Source: an uncultured Alphaproteobacteria bacterium (lineage in GTDB: Bacteria > Pseudomonadota > Alphaproteobacteria > Micropepsales > Micropepsaceae). From it: a stretch of DNA of 64,000 nt. Location of the stretch: the NCBI GenBank assembly GCA_903897605.1, contig CAIUCH010000057.1, positions 80,882 through 144,881 of the forward strand, written 5' to 3'. This document shows positions 44,184 through 55,800 of the stretch, piece after piece. Numbering within the stretch: position 1 is the first letter of the stretch; every line of letters begins with the position of its first letter. The notes under the pieces were generated by a model. The model searched no databases, had not been told where the DNA came from, and saw only the letters and a list, made by a program, of their open reading frames with translations. The position numbers were made by a program, and so were the translations under genes.

Positions 44184-45197
44184 ATGGCCGTCATGTCGAT
44201 GATCCAGGCGCTGAATTCGGCTCTCGACGTGATGCTGACCAGGGATCCCGACGTGCTGACATTTGGTGAGGATGTCGGCTATTTCGGCGGCGTTTTTCGT
44301 GTCACCGAAGGCTTGCAGAAAAAGCACGGCGCCAGACGTTGCTTCGACACACCGATCTCCGAAGGCGGCATCATCGCCACGGCTATTGGCATGGGCGCCT
44401 ATGGCCTTCGCCCCGTGGCGGAAATCCAGTTTGCGGATTACATCCTGCCGGCCTTCGATCAGCTTGTATCCGAAGCGGCGCGGCTGCGTTACCGCTCGAA
44501 TGGAGAATTCTGGGCTCCGATCACGGTGCGCGCGCCCTATGGCGGCGGCATTTTCGGCGGTCAGACCCACAGCCAGAGCCCGGAAGCCCTGTTCGCCCAT
44601 GTCACGGGCCTTTGCACCGTGATCCCCTCCAATCCCTATGATGCCAAGGGCCTGCTGATCGCCGCGATCGAGAGCAACGATCCGGTGATCTTTCTGGAGC
44701 CGAAACGGATTTATAATGGGCCTTTCGATGGCCACCACGAGCGCCAGATGAAGACCTGGACCGATCATGCCGCGTCCGATGTGCCCGAAGGCCATTACAC
44801 CGTGCCGCTGGGCAAGGCGGCGACAGTGCGCGAAGGCAAGGAGGTCACTGTTCTGGCCTATGGCACCATGGTGCATGTAGCGTCAGCGGCGATTGCCGAA
44901 TTCGGCATCGACGCCGAACTGATCGATCTTCGCTCGATCGTGCCGCTGGATGTCGACGCCATCACCCAATCCGTGAACAAGACCGGCCGCTGCGTGATCG
45001 TGCATGAGGCCTCACGCTTTGGCGGGTTCGGCGGTGAATTGTCGGCGCTGGTGCAGGAGCGCTGCTTCTTCCATCTCAAAAGCCCGATCCTGCGCGTGGC
45101 GGGCTGGGACACGCCTTATCCGCATGCTTTCGAGTGGGACTATTTCCCCGGACCGGGGCGCGTCGTGAAGGCGCTGCGACAGGCGATGGAGAACTGA
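44184..45197 (+). CDS. bkdA2: Branched-chain 2-oxo acid dehydrogenase E1 beta
   Basis: 337 residues starting 2 bp after the E1alpha stop. Transketolase pyrimidine domain: LTFGEDVGYFGGVFRVTEGL, RCFDTPISEGGIIATAIGMG, EIQFADYILPAFDQL, RAPYGGGIFGGQTHSQSPE, then the C-terminal domain with VLAYGTMVHVA and GGFGGELSALVQE. It completes the E1 heterotetramer. Confidence 0.93.
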   Translation: MAVMSMIQALNSALDVMLTRDPDVLTFGEDVGYFGGVFRVTEGLQKKHGARRCFDTPISEGGIIATAIGMGAYGLRPVAEIQFADYILPAFDQLVSEAARLRYRSNGEFWAPITVRAPYGGGIFGGQTHSQSPEALFAHVTGLCTVIPSNPYDAKGLLIAAIESNDPVIFLEPKRIYNGPFDGHHERQMKTWTDHAASDVPEGHYTVPLGKAATVREGKEVTVLAYGTMVHVASAAIAEFGIDAELIDLRSIVPLDVDAITQSVNKTGRCVIVHEASRFGGFGGELSALVQERCFFHLKSPILRVAGWDTPYPHAFEWDYFPGPGRVVKALRQAMEN

Positions 45198-45199
45198 GA

Positions 45200-46399
45200 A
45201 TGGGCCAGTATCAGTTCCGTCTGCCCGACATCGGCGAAGGCGTCGCCGAAGCCGAGATCACGGCCTGGCACGTGAAGGTTGGCTACCGCATCAAGGAAGA
45301 CGACCCGCTGCTGGACGTGATGACCGACAAGGCGACGGTGGACATGACCTCGCCGGTCGAAGGCCTGGTGACCGCGTTGCACGGCGCGGTGGGCAGCATG
45401 GCGCCGGTGGGGTCGGTGCTGGTGGAATTGGACGTGGCGGGCGACAGCATGGCGGCTCAGCCTGCAAAGCAAGTCGCGGTGGTCGAAAATGACGCCGCCG
45501 GCAATGCGCGCGCCGGTGAAGAAGGTCGGGAGCCTGTTGCCGTCGCGGTCAACCCCGACCCCGCGGCGTCGCCGGCCACCCGCCGCCGCGCCCGGGAATG
45601 GGGCATCCGGCTGGAAGATGTGCGAGGCAGCGGTCCCAGGGGACGAATTCTGGTCGAGGATCTGGAGCGCCATCGCGGCCGTCCAAGCACGCCGGCGCGC
45701 GACGATGTGGAAGAAATCAAGCTGGTGGGAATGCGCCGCAAGATCGCCGACAGGATGGCGAAGTCCAAGCGGCAGATACCGCATTTCTCCTATGTCGAGG
45801 AATTCGACCTCACCGAGCTGGAAGGCCTGCGCGCCGACCTCAATGCCAATCGCGGCGAAAACCGGCCCAAACTGACTCTTCTGCCATTCTTCATGCGCGC
45901 GATGATCCGGCTGCTGCCCGATTTTCCCAACATCAACGCGCATTATGACGAAGCCGCCGGCGTTCTGAAGCGTTACGCCGCCATTCATATCGGTATCGCG
46001 ACCCAGACCCAGAACGGACTGATGGTGCCGGTGATCCGCCATGCCGAGAGCCGCGATCTGTGGGATTGCGCCCGCGAGCTTGCTCGGGTGACGCAAGCCG
46101 CGCGCGACGGCAGCGCGGCGCGCGAAGAACTTTCCGGATCGACCATCACCCTGACCAGCCTGGGAGCGATGGGCGGCATCGCCGCCACCCCGATCATCAA
46201 CCATCCCGAGGTGGCGATCATCGGCCCCAACAAGCTGGCGGAACGGCCTGTGATCGAAGGCGCTTTTCTCGCCCGGCGCAAGGTCATGAACCTCTCATCT
46301 TCGTTCGACCATCGCATCGTGGACGGCTATGATGCGGCCAGCTTCATCCAGCGCCTCAAGCGGTTGATGGAGCATCCCGCACTGATCTTCATCGACTGA
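45200..46399 (+). CDS. bkdB: Branched-chain 2-oxo acid dehydrogenase E2 (dihydrolipoyl acyltransferase)
   Basis: 399 residues. The lipoyl domain has its modified lysine in DVMTDKATVDMTSPVEG (about residue 43). The peripheral subunit-binding domain follows at about 118-155 (SPATRRRAREWGIRLEDVRG). The catalytic domain ends with the HxxxDG motif in SSFDHRIVDGYDAAS. One lipoyl domain is present, as in other BCKDH E2s. The ATG at 45200 is 2 bp after the E1beta stop. No E3 gene is present in the operon, so a shared dihydrolipoamide dehydrogenase from elsewhere must serve the complex. Confidence 0.93.
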   Translation: MGQYQFRLPDIGEGVAEAEITAWHVKVGYRIKEDDPLLDVMTDKATVDMTSPVEGLVTALHGAVGSMAPVGSVLVELDVAGDSMAAQPAKQVAVVENDAAGNARAGEEGREPVAVAVNPDPAASPATRRRAREWGIRLEDVRGSGPRGRILVEDLERHRGRPSTPARDDVEEIKLVGMRRKIADRMAKSKRQIPHFSYVEEFDLTELEGLRADLNANRGENRPKLTLLPFFMRAMIRLLPDFPNINAHYDEAAGVLKRYAAIHIGIATQTQNGLMVPVIRHAESRDLWDCARELARVTQAARDGSAAREELSGSTITLTSLGAMGGIAATPIINHPEVAIIGPNKLAERPVIEGAFLARRKVMNLSSSFDHRIVDGYDAASFIQRLKRLMEHPALIFID

Positions 46400-46406
46400 A
46401 AGCCGC

Positions 46407-46796
46407 ATGAGCAAGCCGCCCGCCCAGCAGCCCGCGATCCGCGTCACCGCCATGCCGGCGGACGCCAATTTCTATGGCGATATTTTCGGCGGCTGGCTGA
46501 TGAGCATGATGGATCTGGCGGCGGGCAATGTCGCTTCGCGCCGCAGCGCCGGGCGGGCCGTGACGGTGGCGATCGATGCGGTCGCGTTTCATCATCCCGT
46601 GCATGTTGGTGACGAGGTCTCGGTCTATGCCACCGTGACGTCGGTTGGCCGTTCCTCCATGAAGATCGCGGTGGAGGCCTGGCAGCGAGACCGGGACAGC
46701 GAGCAAAGCGCCAAGGTGACGGAAGCCTGCTTCACCTTCGTGGCCATCGACGAGGATCGCAGGCCCCGCCCCGTGCCACAGGATCGCGCGCCATGA
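46407..46796 (+). CDS. Acyl-CoA thioesterase, hotdog fold (YciA/BACH type)
   Basis: 129 residues. The hotdog motif with active-site residues is [19 protein letters not shown], followed by [24 protein letters not shown] strands and [10 protein letters not shown]. This matches short acyl-CoA hydrolases of the YciA group. Between E2 and isovaleryl-CoA dehydrogenase, it may relieve a build-up of branched acyl-CoA and recycle CoA. Its stop overlaps the next start by 4 bp. Confidence 0.83.
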   Translation: MSKPPAQQPAIRVTAMPADANFYGDIFGGWLMSMMDLAAGNVASRRSAGRAVTVAIDAVAFHHPVHVGDEVSVYATVTSVGRSSMKIAVEAWQRDRDSEQSAKVTEACFTFVAIDEDRRPRPVPQDRAP

Positions 46797-47950
46797 GCTC
46801 ACATCTGGATTTCGGGTTGGGCGAAACCGCCGATATGATGCGCGAGACGGTGCGCCGTTTCGCCTCGGAACAGATCGCGCCCTTCGCCGCGGACATCGAC
46901 GCCACCAACAAATTCCCCCGTCATCTCTGGCCCGAGATGGGGGCGCTGGGCATGCACGGCATCACGGTGGAGGAGGAATTCGGCGGCCTGGGGCTTGGCT
47001 ATCTCGAGCATGCCCTGGCGATGGAGGAAATCTCGCGCAGTTCGGCTTCGGTGGGTCTCAGCTATGGCGCCCATTCCAATCTCTGCATCAACCAGATCCG
47101 CCGCTGGGCGACGCCGGAGCAGAAGCGCCACTATCTGCCGAAATTGATTTCGGGCGAATATGTGGGTTCGCTCGCCATGTCGGAGGCAGGCTCGGGCTCC
47201 GACGTCGTCTCCATGCGATTGAAGGCCGAGAAGCGCGGCAATGACGGTTACGTGCTGAACGGGACGAAATTCTGGATCACCAATGCGCCGGAAGCCGATG
47301 TGCTGGTGGTCTATGCCAAGACCGACATGGCGGCGGGAGCGCGCGGCATAACCGCCTTTCTGATCGAGAAGGGCATGAAGGGCTTTTCGACGTCGCAGAA
47401 GCTGGACAAGATGGGCATGCGCGGCAGCGACACCGGCGAGCTGGTGTTCCAGGACTGCGAAGTTCCGGCGGATGCGGTGATGGGCGGGGAAGGCAAGGGT
47501 ACCAAAATCCTGATGTCGGGACTGGACTATGAGCGCGTGGTGCTGGCGGCCGGGCCGCTCGGCATCATGCAGGCCTGTCTCGACGTGGTGCTGCCTTACG
47601 TGCGCGAACGCAAGCAGTTCGGCCAACCCATCGGAAATTTCCAGCTGATGCAGGCCAAGATCGCGGACATGTACGTGGCGCTCAATTCCGCGCGCGCTTA
47701 CGTCTATGCCGTGGCGCGGGCCTGCGACCGGGGCCAGACCACGCGCTTCGATGCGGCTGGCGCGATCCTTTTGGCGTCCGAGAATGCGGTGAAGACGTCG
47801 CTGGAGGCGATCCAGGCACTGGGCGGCGCGGGCTATACCAGGGACTGGCCGGTGGAGCGTTTCCTGCGCGATGCCAAGCTTTATGACATTGGCGCGGGCA
47901 CCAACGAGATCCGAAGATTTCTAATTGGGCGGGAGCTGATCGGCACATGA
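46793..47950 (+). CDS. ivd: Isovaleryl-CoA dehydrogenase
   Basis: A 385-residue FAD enzyme. The distinctive catalytic Glu of isovaleryl-CoA dehydrogenase is in the middle helix, seen in [16 protein letters not shown], while the usual C-terminal Glu is replaced ([16 protein letters not shown]). Other motifs: [35 protein letters not shown] and [20 protein letters not shown]. It converts isovaleryl-CoA to 3-methylcrotonyl-CoA. It overlaps both neighbours by 4 bp and supplies the substrate of the following carboxylase. Confidence 0.92.
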   Translation: MSSHLDFGLGETADMMRETVRRFASEQIAPFAADIDATNKFPRHLWPEMGALGMHGITVEEEFGGLGLGYLEHALAMEEISRSSASVGLSYGAHSNLCINQIRRWATPEQKRHYLPKLISGEYVGSLAMSEAGSGSDVVSMRLKAEKRGNDGYVLNGTKFWITNAPEADVLVVYAKTDMAAGARGITAFLIEKGMKGFSTSQKLDKMGMRGSDTGELVFQDCEVPADAVMGGEGKGTKILMSGLDYERVVLAAGPLGIMQACLDVVLPYVRERKQFGQPIGNFQLMQAKIADMYVALNSARAYVYAVARACDRGQTTRFDAAGAILLASENAVKTSLEAIQALGGAGYTRDWPVERFLRDAKLYDIGAGTNEIRRFLIGRELIGT

Positions 47951-49542
47951 CGGCGCTGTCCTCGCTGATCGACCGCCAAAGCGAGACTTTCCGCGCGAAT
48001 GAGGCGCACAACCGCGCCCTGGCCGAGGATCTGCGAGCCCGGACCGCGAAGGCGGCGCTGGGCGGTTCGCATACGGCGCGCCAGCGTCATACCGCGCGGG
48101 GCAAGCTTCTGCCGCGCGAGCGGGTCAATCGCCTGCTCGATGCCGGCTCGCCATTCCTGGAAATCGGTGCCTTGGCGGCGAACGGTCTTTACGGCGATGA
48201 GGCGCCCGGTGCCGGCATCATCGCCGGCATCGGCCGGGTTATGGGCCGCGAAGCGATGATCCTGGCCAACGACGCCACCGTGAAAGGCGGCGCCTATTTT
48301 CCGATGACGGTGAAGAAGCATCTGCGCGCGCAAGAGATCGCGCAGCAGAACCGGCTGCCTTGCCTGTATCTGGTGGATAGTGGCGGCGCCAACCTGCCGC
48401 ATCAGGCGGACGTATTTCCCGACCGCGATCATTTCGGCCGCATCTTCTTCAACCAGGCGCAGATGTCGGCCGACGGCATCGCCCAAGTCGCCTGTGTGAT
48501 GGGAAGCTGCACCGCGGGCGGGGCCTATGTTCCCGCCATGTCGGACGAAAGCATCATCGTGCGCGGGCAGGGCACCATCTTTCTCGCCGGTCCGCCGCTG
48601 GTGAAAGCGGCGACGGGCGAAGTGATTTCGGCGGAGGAACTGGGCGGCGCCGACACCCATGGCCGCAAGTCGGGCGTGGTCGATCATGTCGCCGAGAATG
48701 ACGAACATGCGCTGCTGCTGTTGCGCCAGATCGTCGGCACCCTGGGGGCTGCGGCCAAAGCCGATGTGACATTGGCGAACCCCCGCCCCCCCAAATTCGA
48801 TCCCACAGAGCTTTACGGCATCGTGCCCCGCGACGTGCGCGCGCCCTATGATGTGCGCGAGGTGATTGCTCGCATCGTCGACGGATCCGAGCTGCATGAA
48901 TTCAAGCCGCTTTACGGCAGCACCCTGGTGTGCGGATTTGCGCATATCTGGGGCATGCCGGTCGCGATCCTGGCCAACAACGGCGTGCTCTTCAGCGAAA
49001 GCGCGCTTAAGGGAACCCATTTCATCGAACTGGCCTGCCAGCGCCACATCCCGCTTCTGTTTCTGCAGAATGTTTCGGGCTTCATGGTGGGCGGCAAATA
49101 TGAGGCGGCCGGCATCGCCAAGGATGGCGCCAAGCTGGTGACGGCGGTGGCGACCGCGACGGTGCCCAAGATCACCGTGCTGATCGGCGGCAGTTTCGGC
49201 GCCGGCAATTATGGCATGTGCGGGCGCGCCTATTCGCCCCGCTTCCTTTTCACATGGCCCAACAGCCGTATCAGCGTGATGGGCGGCGAGCAGGCGGCAT
49301 CCGTGCTCGCCACCGTGCATCGCGACGCCGAAAAATGGAGCGCGGAAGAGGCGGAAACGTTCAAGGCGCCGATCCGCCAGAAATATGAAGACGAAGGCAA
49401 TCCCTATCACGCCACCGCGCGGCTGTGGGATGACGGGGTGATCGATCCCGTCCAGACCCGCGATGTTCTGGGCCTTGCCTTTGCCGCGAGCTTGAACGCG
49501 CCGATCCCCTCCAGGCCCCGATTCGGCCTGTTCCGCATGTGA
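47947..49542 (+). CDS. mccB: 3-methylcrotonyl-CoA carboxylase, carboxyltransferase (beta) subunit
   Basis: 531 residues with two crotonase-like halves of the biotin carboxyltransferase. Motifs: [20 protein letters not shown] near the N-terminus, [38 protein letters not shown], then [20 protein letters not shown] and [20 protein letters not shown] in the second half. The [14 protein letters not shown] combination and length fit MCC rather than propionyl-CoA carboxylase. It transfers CO2 from biotin to 3-methylcrotonyl-CoA, giving 3-methylglutaconyl-CoA. Confidence 0.92.
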   Translation: MTALSSLIDRQSETFRANEAHNRALAEDLRARTAKAALGGSHTARQRHTARGKLLPRERVNRLLDAGSPFLEIGALAANGLYGDEAPGAGIIAGIGRVMGREAMILANDATVKGGAYFPMTVKKHLRAQEIAQQNRLPCLYLVDSGGANLPHQADVFPDRDHFGRIFFNQAQMSADGIAQVACVMGSCTAGGAYVPAMSDESIIVRGQGTIFLAGPPLVKAATGEVISAEELGGADTHGRKSGVVDHVAENDEHALLLLRQIVGTLGAAAKADVTLANPRPPKFDPTELYGIVPRDVRAPYDVREVIARIVDGSELHEFKPLYGSTLVCGFAHIWGMPVAILANNGVLFSESALKGTHFIELACQRHIPLLFLQNVSGFMVGGKYEAAGIAKDGAKLVTAVATATVPKITVLIGGSFGAGNYGMCGRAYSPRFLFTWPNSRISVMGGEQAASVLATVHRDAEKWSAEEAETFKAPIRQKYEDEGNPYHATARLWDDGVIDPVQTRDVLGLAFAASLNAPIPSRPRFGLFRM

Positions 49543-49546
49543 CCCG

Positions 49547-51397
49547 ATGCTGGAAAGCCTCCTGATCGCCAACCGGGGCGAAATCGCCCGCCGCATCATC
49601 CGCACCGCCAGGCGCCTGGGCGTGCGCACCGTGGCGGTTTACTCCGATGCCGACGCGCAGATGCCTTTCGTGCGGGAAGCCGATTTGGCGGAGCGTATCG
49701 GCCCCGCGCCGGCGCGCGAGAGTTATCTCGATGGCGCAAAGATCCTGGCGGCGGCGGCCAAGACGAAGGCGCGGGCGATTCATCCGGGCTATGGCTTTCT
49801 GTCTGAGAATGCCGATTTCGCCGAAGCCGTGGAGCGCGCGGGACTTATCTGGGTGGGTGCGCCGCCGGGCGCGATCCGCGCCATGGGCCTGAAGGACGCC
49901 GCCAAGAAACTGATGCAGGACGCCGGCGTGCCGGTGACCCCTGGCTATCTGGGCGACGACCAGTCGCCGGAGCGTCTGAAAAGCGAAGCCGACCGCATCG
50001 GCTATCCCGTCCTGATCAAGGCGGTCGCCGGCGGCGGCGGCAAGGGCATGCGGCGGGTCGAGGCCGCAGGCTCGTTTGGCGAGGCGCTCGCATCCTGCAG
50101 ACGGGAAGCGGCGGCCTCGTTTGGTGACGACCGGGTGCTGATCGAGAAATATATTGCCAATCCGCGCCACATCGAGGTGCAGGTGTTCGGCGACCACCAC
50201 GGTAATATCGTGCATCTGTTCGAGCGCGACTGCTCGATGCAGCGCCGCTATCAGAAAGTGATCGAGGAGGCGCCCGCCCCCGGCATGGACGATACCACAC
50301 GCGCTGCGCTCACCGGCGCGGCCGTGAAGGCGGCAAGGGCGGTCGGATATGTCGGCGCCGGTACCATCGAATTCATCGCCGATGCCTCGGATGGGCTTCG
50401 CGCCGACCGGATCTGGTTCATGGAGATGAACACCCGCCTGCAGGTGGAGCATCCCGTCACCGAGGCAATCACCGGCCAGGATTTGGTGGAATGGCAGCTG
50501 CGGGCGGCGTCAGGCGAAAAACTTCCGAAGGCTCAAGATCAACTCTTCATCGACGGTTGGGCGATGGAAGCACGGCTTTATGCCGAAAATCCCTCCGCCG
50601 GTTTCCTGCCGTCCACGGGACGGATCGCGCATCTGAATTTGCCGGCCAATATCCGGGTCGACAGCGCGGTGGAGCAGGGCGACCTGGTCTCTCCTTATTA
50701 TGATCCCATGATTGCCAAATTGATCGTTCATGCCGCGACACGGCCGGCGGCGGCGGAGAAATTGGCGAATGCTTGCCGTACGGTCGAAGTCTGGCCGGTC
50801 AAAACCAATGCCGGATTTTTGGCGCGCGCCGCCGCGGATCCGAATTTTGTCCGCGGTGGCGTCGATACGGGATTCATCGAACGTCATGCCGCGCGGGTGA
50901 TCCCGGCGTCGGAGCCGGGCCGCGATGCGATCGCGGCCGCCGCCGCGGCGCTGCTGCCGAAAAATGGCGACGGCCCCTGGCAGGCCCTGGCGGGCTTTCG
51001 CCTTGCCGGCGCGCCTGACCCACGCGTCGCGGTGGAGATTGGCGGCGAGGTCCATATCGCCGAACCCGTGGCAGCCGGCGCGGTGCGCGAAATTGCGGGA
51101 GACAGGGTGCTGTTTCTGGACGGCGGTGCCTGGCCCTTCTCGACACCGCAGCCCAAAGCCGCCGGGGAAACCGGAACGGACGATGGCGCGATACTGGCGC
51201 CGATGCCGGGCACGGTAATCCTGGTCGAAGCGGTCAAGGGCAAGGCGGCCAAGCGCGGCCAGCGCCTGCTGGTGCTGGAAGCGATGAAAATGGAATATAT
51301 ATTGGTGGCGCCGTTTGACGGCACCGTGGTCGACCTGACCGTGAAGACAGGGTCGCAGGTCGAGGAAGGCGCCTTATTGGCGCGCATCGAAAGGTAG
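49547..51397 (+). CDS. mccA: 3-methylcrotonyl-CoA carboxylase, biotin-carrying (alpha) subunit
   Basis: 616 residues. The biotin carboxylase part covers about 1-450: [35 protein letters not shown], the ATP-grasp loop [13 protein letters not shown], and [21 protein letters not shown] linker follows, then the biotinyl domain with the modified lysine in [11 protein letters not shown] near residue 580. It starts 4 bp after the beta subunit stop. ATP, bicarbonate and biotin are used to charge the carrier. Confidence 0.92.
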   Translation: MLESLLIANRGEIARRIIRTARRLGVRTVAVYSDADAQMPFVREADLAERIGPAPARESYLDGAKILAAAAKTKARAIHPGYGFLSENADFAEAVERAGLIWVGAPPGAIRAMGLKDAAKKLMQDAGVPVTPGYLGDDQSPERLKSEADRIGYPVLIKAVAGGGGKGMRRVEAAGSFGEALASCRREAAASFGDDRVLIEKYIANPRHIEVQVFGDHHGNIVHLFERDCSMQRRYQKVIEEAPAPGMDDTTRAALTGAAVKAARAVGYVGAGTIEFIADASDGLRADRIWFMEMNTRLQVEHPVTEAITGQDLVEWQLRAASGEKLPKAQDQLFIDGWAMEARLYAENPSAGFLPSTGRIAHLNLPANIRVDSAVEQGDLVSPYYDPMIAKLIVHAATRPAAAEKLANACRTVEVWPVKTNAGFLARAAADPNFVRGGVDTGFIERHAARVIPASEPGRDAIAAAAAALLPKNGDGPWQALAGFRLAGAPDPRVAVEIGGEVHIAEPVAAGAVREIAGDRVLFLDGGAWPFSTPQPKAAGETGTDDGAILAPMPGTVILVEAVKGKAAKRGQRLLVLEAMKMEYILVAPFDGTVVDLTVKTGSQVEEGALLARIER

Positions 51398-51402
51398 AGC
51401 GG

Positions 51403-51849
51403 GTGGCGGGACGGACCTTCGAGCGATGGAAAGTCGGCGACCATATTGCCCATGATCTCAGGCGCACCGTGACCGAAGCGGACAATCTGCTGATCACGAC
51501 GCTGACGCATAATTCCCAGCCGCTGCATCTGGACGCGGAATATGCCGCCGGCACGGAATTCGGGCGGATCGTGGTCAATGGGCTTTTCACATTCTCATTG
51601 ATGGTGGGTGTCTCGGTCGGCGACACGACTTTGGGCACGCTGGTCGCCAATCTCGGCTATGACAAGGTGACCATGCCCAAACCGGTATTCATCGGCGATA
51701 CGCTCAGAGTCGAAACAGAGGTGACGGAGCTGCGCGATTCCAAATCACGTCCCAATGCCGGGATCGTCATCTTCCGCCATCGCGCCTTCAATCAGCGCGG
51801 CGAGATGGTGTGCGAAGCCCTGCGGACCGCATTGGTCCAGCGGGCATGA
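51403..51849 (+). CDS. MaoC-family hydratase (putative 3-methylglutaconyl-CoA hydratase)
   Basis: 148 residues starting at GTG (51403). The hotdog fold shows the MaoC signature as [20 protein letters not shown] followed by [16 protein letters not shown], with catalytic Asp/His-type positions present. In most liu operons this position holds an AUH-type crotonase hydratase. Here a MaoC enzyme is in its place, as in the mycobacterial leucine operon. It would hydrate 3-methylglutaconyl-CoA to 3-hydroxy-3-methylglutaryl-CoA, probably with opposite stereochemistry to the crotonase type. The stop overlaps the CitE start (ATGA). Confidence 0.8.
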   Translation: MAGRTFERWKVGDHIAHDLRRTVTEADNLLITTLTHNSQPLHLDAEYAAGTEFGRIVVNGLFTFSLMVGVSVGDTTLGTLVANLGYDKVTMPKPVFIGDTLRVETEVTELRDSKSRPNAGIVIFRHRAFNQRGEMVCEALRTALVQRA

Positions 51850-52715
51850 GATTGCGGTCGCTACTTTTTGTGCCCGGAGATCGGCCCGACCGGATGGTCA
51901 AGGCCTTGGCCAGTGGCGCCGACGCCCTGATCCTCGACCTGGAAGATTCGGTCGCGCCGCAGAAAAAGGACGAGGCTCGCAAGGCGATTGCGGAGTTTCT
52001 TTCGCGCGTGCGCACCATGCCGCTGTTTGTGCGGGTCAATCCCCTCGGCGCGTCCATCGATGAGGATCTCGCCGCCGTCATTCCGCACAAGCCGGATGGG
52101 ATTGTGCTGCCCAAGGCGGAAGGCGGCGCCTCCATCGCCGATCTCGATCGCCGTCTTGCTTGTCTCGGCGACAAGGAGGGACGTATTCTCCCCATCGCCA
52201 CGGAAACGCCGGCGGCAATATTTGCGCTCGGTTCCTACAGCGGTGTCACGCCGCGCCTTTGCGGTCTCACATGGGGGGCGGAAGACCTGCCGGCCGCCAT
52301 TGGCGCCGCCACTTCGCGCGAGGTCGATGGGCGATATACGCCGCCCTATGAAATGGTTCGGGCGCTGGCATTGTTTGCCGCCCATGCCGCAGGCGTTTCG
52401 GCAATCGAAACCATCTTTCCCACGCTGAATAACGACGATGACCTAAAGGCATATGCGGCGCGCGGGCGGCGTGACGGATTTACTGGCATGCTCGCAATCC
52501 ATCCGGCACAGATTCCCGCCATCAACGCCGCATTTACGTCGTCGAAGGATGAAATTTCCTGGGCCAGGCGCGTTGTCGAGGCGTTTGCCGCCAAGCCCGG
52601 CGTGGGCGCATTGCAGATCGACGGGAAAATGCTGGACGCGCCCCATCTCAAGCAAGCCCAGCGAATTCTAGCAACGGAACGCGGTGACAATGGACCGGCC
52701 GAGTTCGCGCCCTGA
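51846..52715 (+). CDS. CitE-like beta-hydroxyacyl-CoA lyase (putative HMG-CoA lyase)
   Basis: A 289-residue HpcH/HpaI-superfamily lyase of the CitE branch. Motifs: [38 protein letters not shown] (metal and CoA site), [39 protein letters not shown] (acidic metal ligand) and [20 protein letters not shown]. It ends the operon directly after MaoC. There is no classical HMG-CoA lyase gene here. The likely reaction is cleavage of 3-hydroxy-3-methylglutaryl-CoA to acetyl-CoA and acetoacetate. A citramalyl- or malyl-CoA lyase is the alternative. Confidence 0.82.
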   Translation: MRLRSLLFVPGDRPDRMVKALASGADALILDLEDSVAPQKKDEARKAIAEFLSRVRTMPLFVRVNPLGASIDEDLAAVIPHKPDGIVLPKAEGGASIADLDRRLACLGDKEGRILPIATETPAAIFALGSYSGVTPRLCGLTWGAEDLPAAIGAATSREVDGRYTPPYEMVRALALFAAHAAGVSAIETIFPTLNNDDDLKAYAARGRRDGFTGMLAIHPAQIPAINAAFTSSKDEISWARRVVEAFAAKPGVGALQIDGKMLDAPHLKQAQRILATERGDNGPAEFAP

Positions 52716-52865
52716 TCCGATGATGCCGCAAGTCACGCTCTAGCGCTCCGAGCCTCGAATGCCAGCGCCCAATTCAACGAGACGCGATATTGTTTTCCCT
52801 CGAGAGATCCCTAGGGCCTTAGGTAAGATCGTGCCGTGCGATTTGCTTTTTCTATGGAATCGCAA

Positions 52866-55800
52866 TCAGCCGGCTGCAACCGTGAAGTGATAAGTTCCCG
52901 AGCCCACCTCGACAATCGCCGCCGCATTGTCCGAGGCAATTAATCTGACGTCCGGATTTTTCACAATATCTTTGCCGCTTTCACGAATGCTGGCGCCATG
53001 TTTGACGGGAAGATGGATTTGGGCTTTTGCGTTAGGCGCGACAGTGACCCGCATCGAGAAGGCGCCATCGGGTTCCTGGGACCAGTCCGTCGCGAGACGG
53101 CCAACGATCGAATCATAATCGCCTCCACCGGCCTTCACCCGTGCATCGATCACAGGATTGACGCGGAAAACCTTAAACCCGGGCTCCACCGGATCTATGC
53201 CGGCGATGCGGCGAAAAACGAAGCCGGTCACGGCGCCCAGTGCATAATGATTGTAGGAATTCATCGACACATCGCCAGTGTCGCCGTTCCAGCGTTCCCA
53301 GATTGTCGTCGCGCCTTTGACCACCATATATCCCCAGGAGGGATATTGGGTGCGCAGAAGCAGATCATAGACAGTTTCCGGATAGCCTGCCTCGGCCAGC
53401 GCATCGAGGCTGTATGCCGTGCCGATAAACCCGCTGGTCAAGAAATTGCCGCGCCGAATGATGTTCGCCTTCAACTTGGCGGCGGCGGCGGCACGAAGGT
53501 CAGCCGGCAAAATGTCAAAGTGAATGGCCAAGATGTAACTGGTTTGTGAGTCGTTGCCCACTGTTCCATCGGCCTGAACGAACGCTTTGATGAATGCCGC
53601 CTTGATATTGGCCGACAGCGCCACGTAGCGGGACACCTCAGCGTCGCGTTTTGTCGCTCTTGCCATGTCGACCAAGGCGTCGACCGAGTGTTTCCACATG
53701 GCAGTACCGATCAGATCCTTGGGCGTTGTCGGATCGCCCGGCTCTTTGCCGTCGAAGGACACCCAGTCGCCGTAATCCATGCCGCGCTTGTTCGACCAGA
53801 TGAAATCCCTGTTATTTTCCAGGATGGAGCCGATGTAGCGCGTCATCGAGCTCCAGTGTTGATCGATGATCGCGGTATCACCATAGCGCTTCCACGCGAC
53901 CCAGGGCAGCATGACGCCGGCGTCGGACCAGCAAGGCGTGGCGCCGCTCCTGCCATCGTCGTCAAGCGTATTGGGCGAGACAACGCTGTAGGCGCCGGTT
54001 GAGGCTTGGGCGTCACGAATGTCGGCCACCCAGCGTTCGGTGAAGGAGGCGACATTCATGTTGAACGGCGCGGCGTCCCAGAAGACGTTGGCATCCCCCA
54101 TCCAGCCGAGTCGTTCGTCACGTTGCGGACAATCCGTTGGAATGCCGATGAAGTTGGAACGCTGGCTCCACAGGGCGTTACGCCACAATTGACTGATGAT
54201 CGGATTGGCGATCCGCAGATGTCCAGTTTCTGGCAGATCGCTATGGACGACGATGCCGGCAATGTCATCTGCGGCGGGTGCGGCGGCGAGGCCGGAAATC
54301 TCGACAAAGCGGAACCCGTGATACGTAAAATGCGGTTCATAAGATTCGCCCGCGGGGTCCCCATTGAAGGTGTAGAAATCTGTGGCGCGCGCCGCCCCCC
54401 TCAGATTCGATTGATCGACACTGCCGTCGGGTTTGAGGACTTCGGCAAAGCGCAGGGAAATTTTATCTCCCGCGCGCCCTTTGGCCTTGATTCTGACCCA
54501 GCCAGCGAAGTTTTGACCGAAGTCCACCACATGACCGCCGGCTACCGCCGTGATGCTTTTGGCTGCCAGGCTCTGCTTGCGCCGGATTGGCGGACTGATC
54601 ATGCCTTCAAGATGGCCAGCCGCCTGCGGTGCAATTCGCGCCGCCGACCAGCGGCCGTCAATTTTGAAGCCGGTAGCGGCCCAACCGGGCTGTTCGAGAC
54701 GGGCATCATAGTCCTCGCCGGCGTAAATCTCACTCATCGTCACCGGCGCCGGGCAAGTCGACCACTGCTCGTCGCTAACCACGGTCTGCTTTTGGCCATC
54801 CGCGTAGATAATCTCAAGCTGCGCCAGATAGCGAAGGGGCGCATCGCCGAACGAGAACCGGCCCGTCGGGGCCAGAAAGCTGCCATACCATCCGTCGCCC
54901 ACCATCGCGCCGATAGCATTTGCGCCCTGCTTCACCAGCGCCGTGACATCATGGACACGATAAAGCACGCGCTTGCGAAAGTTCGTGAATTCCGGTGCCA
55001 GCATGCCATCGTCGACCTTGCGGCCATTGATGTGTGTCTCATGGGCGCCGAGCGCCGTCACATAGAGTCGCGCCGAGACCACCTTTCCCGAAGCTTCGAA
55101 ATTTCGGCGCAAGAGAAACGCGCCTTTGCTCGGAAATGGCGCATTTTGGATTGATGCCGGATCGGCGAGCGGCCAAGCGCTATCGTCAAATTTGAGCGAC
55201 GCCCAATCGTCAGGCTTATCGGCCGATGTCCGCGTCCCGCTATTGCCGATGCGGACGATACGGCCGTCCGCCAATTTCGCGCGCACCATCGCGGCGCAGT
55301 TGAAGGTCGCGAATCCGCGGTATGTCGCCCAAGAATCCCAATCCTCGAGGCTGAATCCGACAGTATGTTTGCCTGCCTTGAGCTTGACCACATTGGCGAC
55401 GGGCCCTAGCTGCCCGAACGCGATCGGCAGATGGGACGGCAGGGCGGCGGAGTTGCCGTCAAGGAACAGTTTGTAGCCGCCATCGGCAATCGTGAACAGC
55501 GTCACATCGGCGTCCGCATCAAGCGCAAAATTGAAGCGGAACTGGCGCGTCTTTTTGCCTTCCGGTCTTAATCCCCCCACCCAGTTCAGGCCGACCTCGC
55601 GGTCCTCACGCATCTCTGCGTCTTCGGCGGCGAGCCACTTGCCTGTCCAATCCGCAGGCGACAGCAGACCCATTTCCCAGAAAGCCGGCGCACTGGTGGC
55701 GACCCTTTTGTGATTGTCCCATACTTTAACTTGCCAATGGGCGCGCTGGCGGGAGGCGAGCAGCTTGCCGCCATAGGAGACGTCGAACGATCGGTCGCCG

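Noticed and set aside
44858..45112. Numerous antisense frames of 80-600 codons over the branched-chain and carboxylase operon.
   Set aside because: They are typical antisense open frames in GC-rich coding DNA, with no ribosome sites and no recognisable domains.
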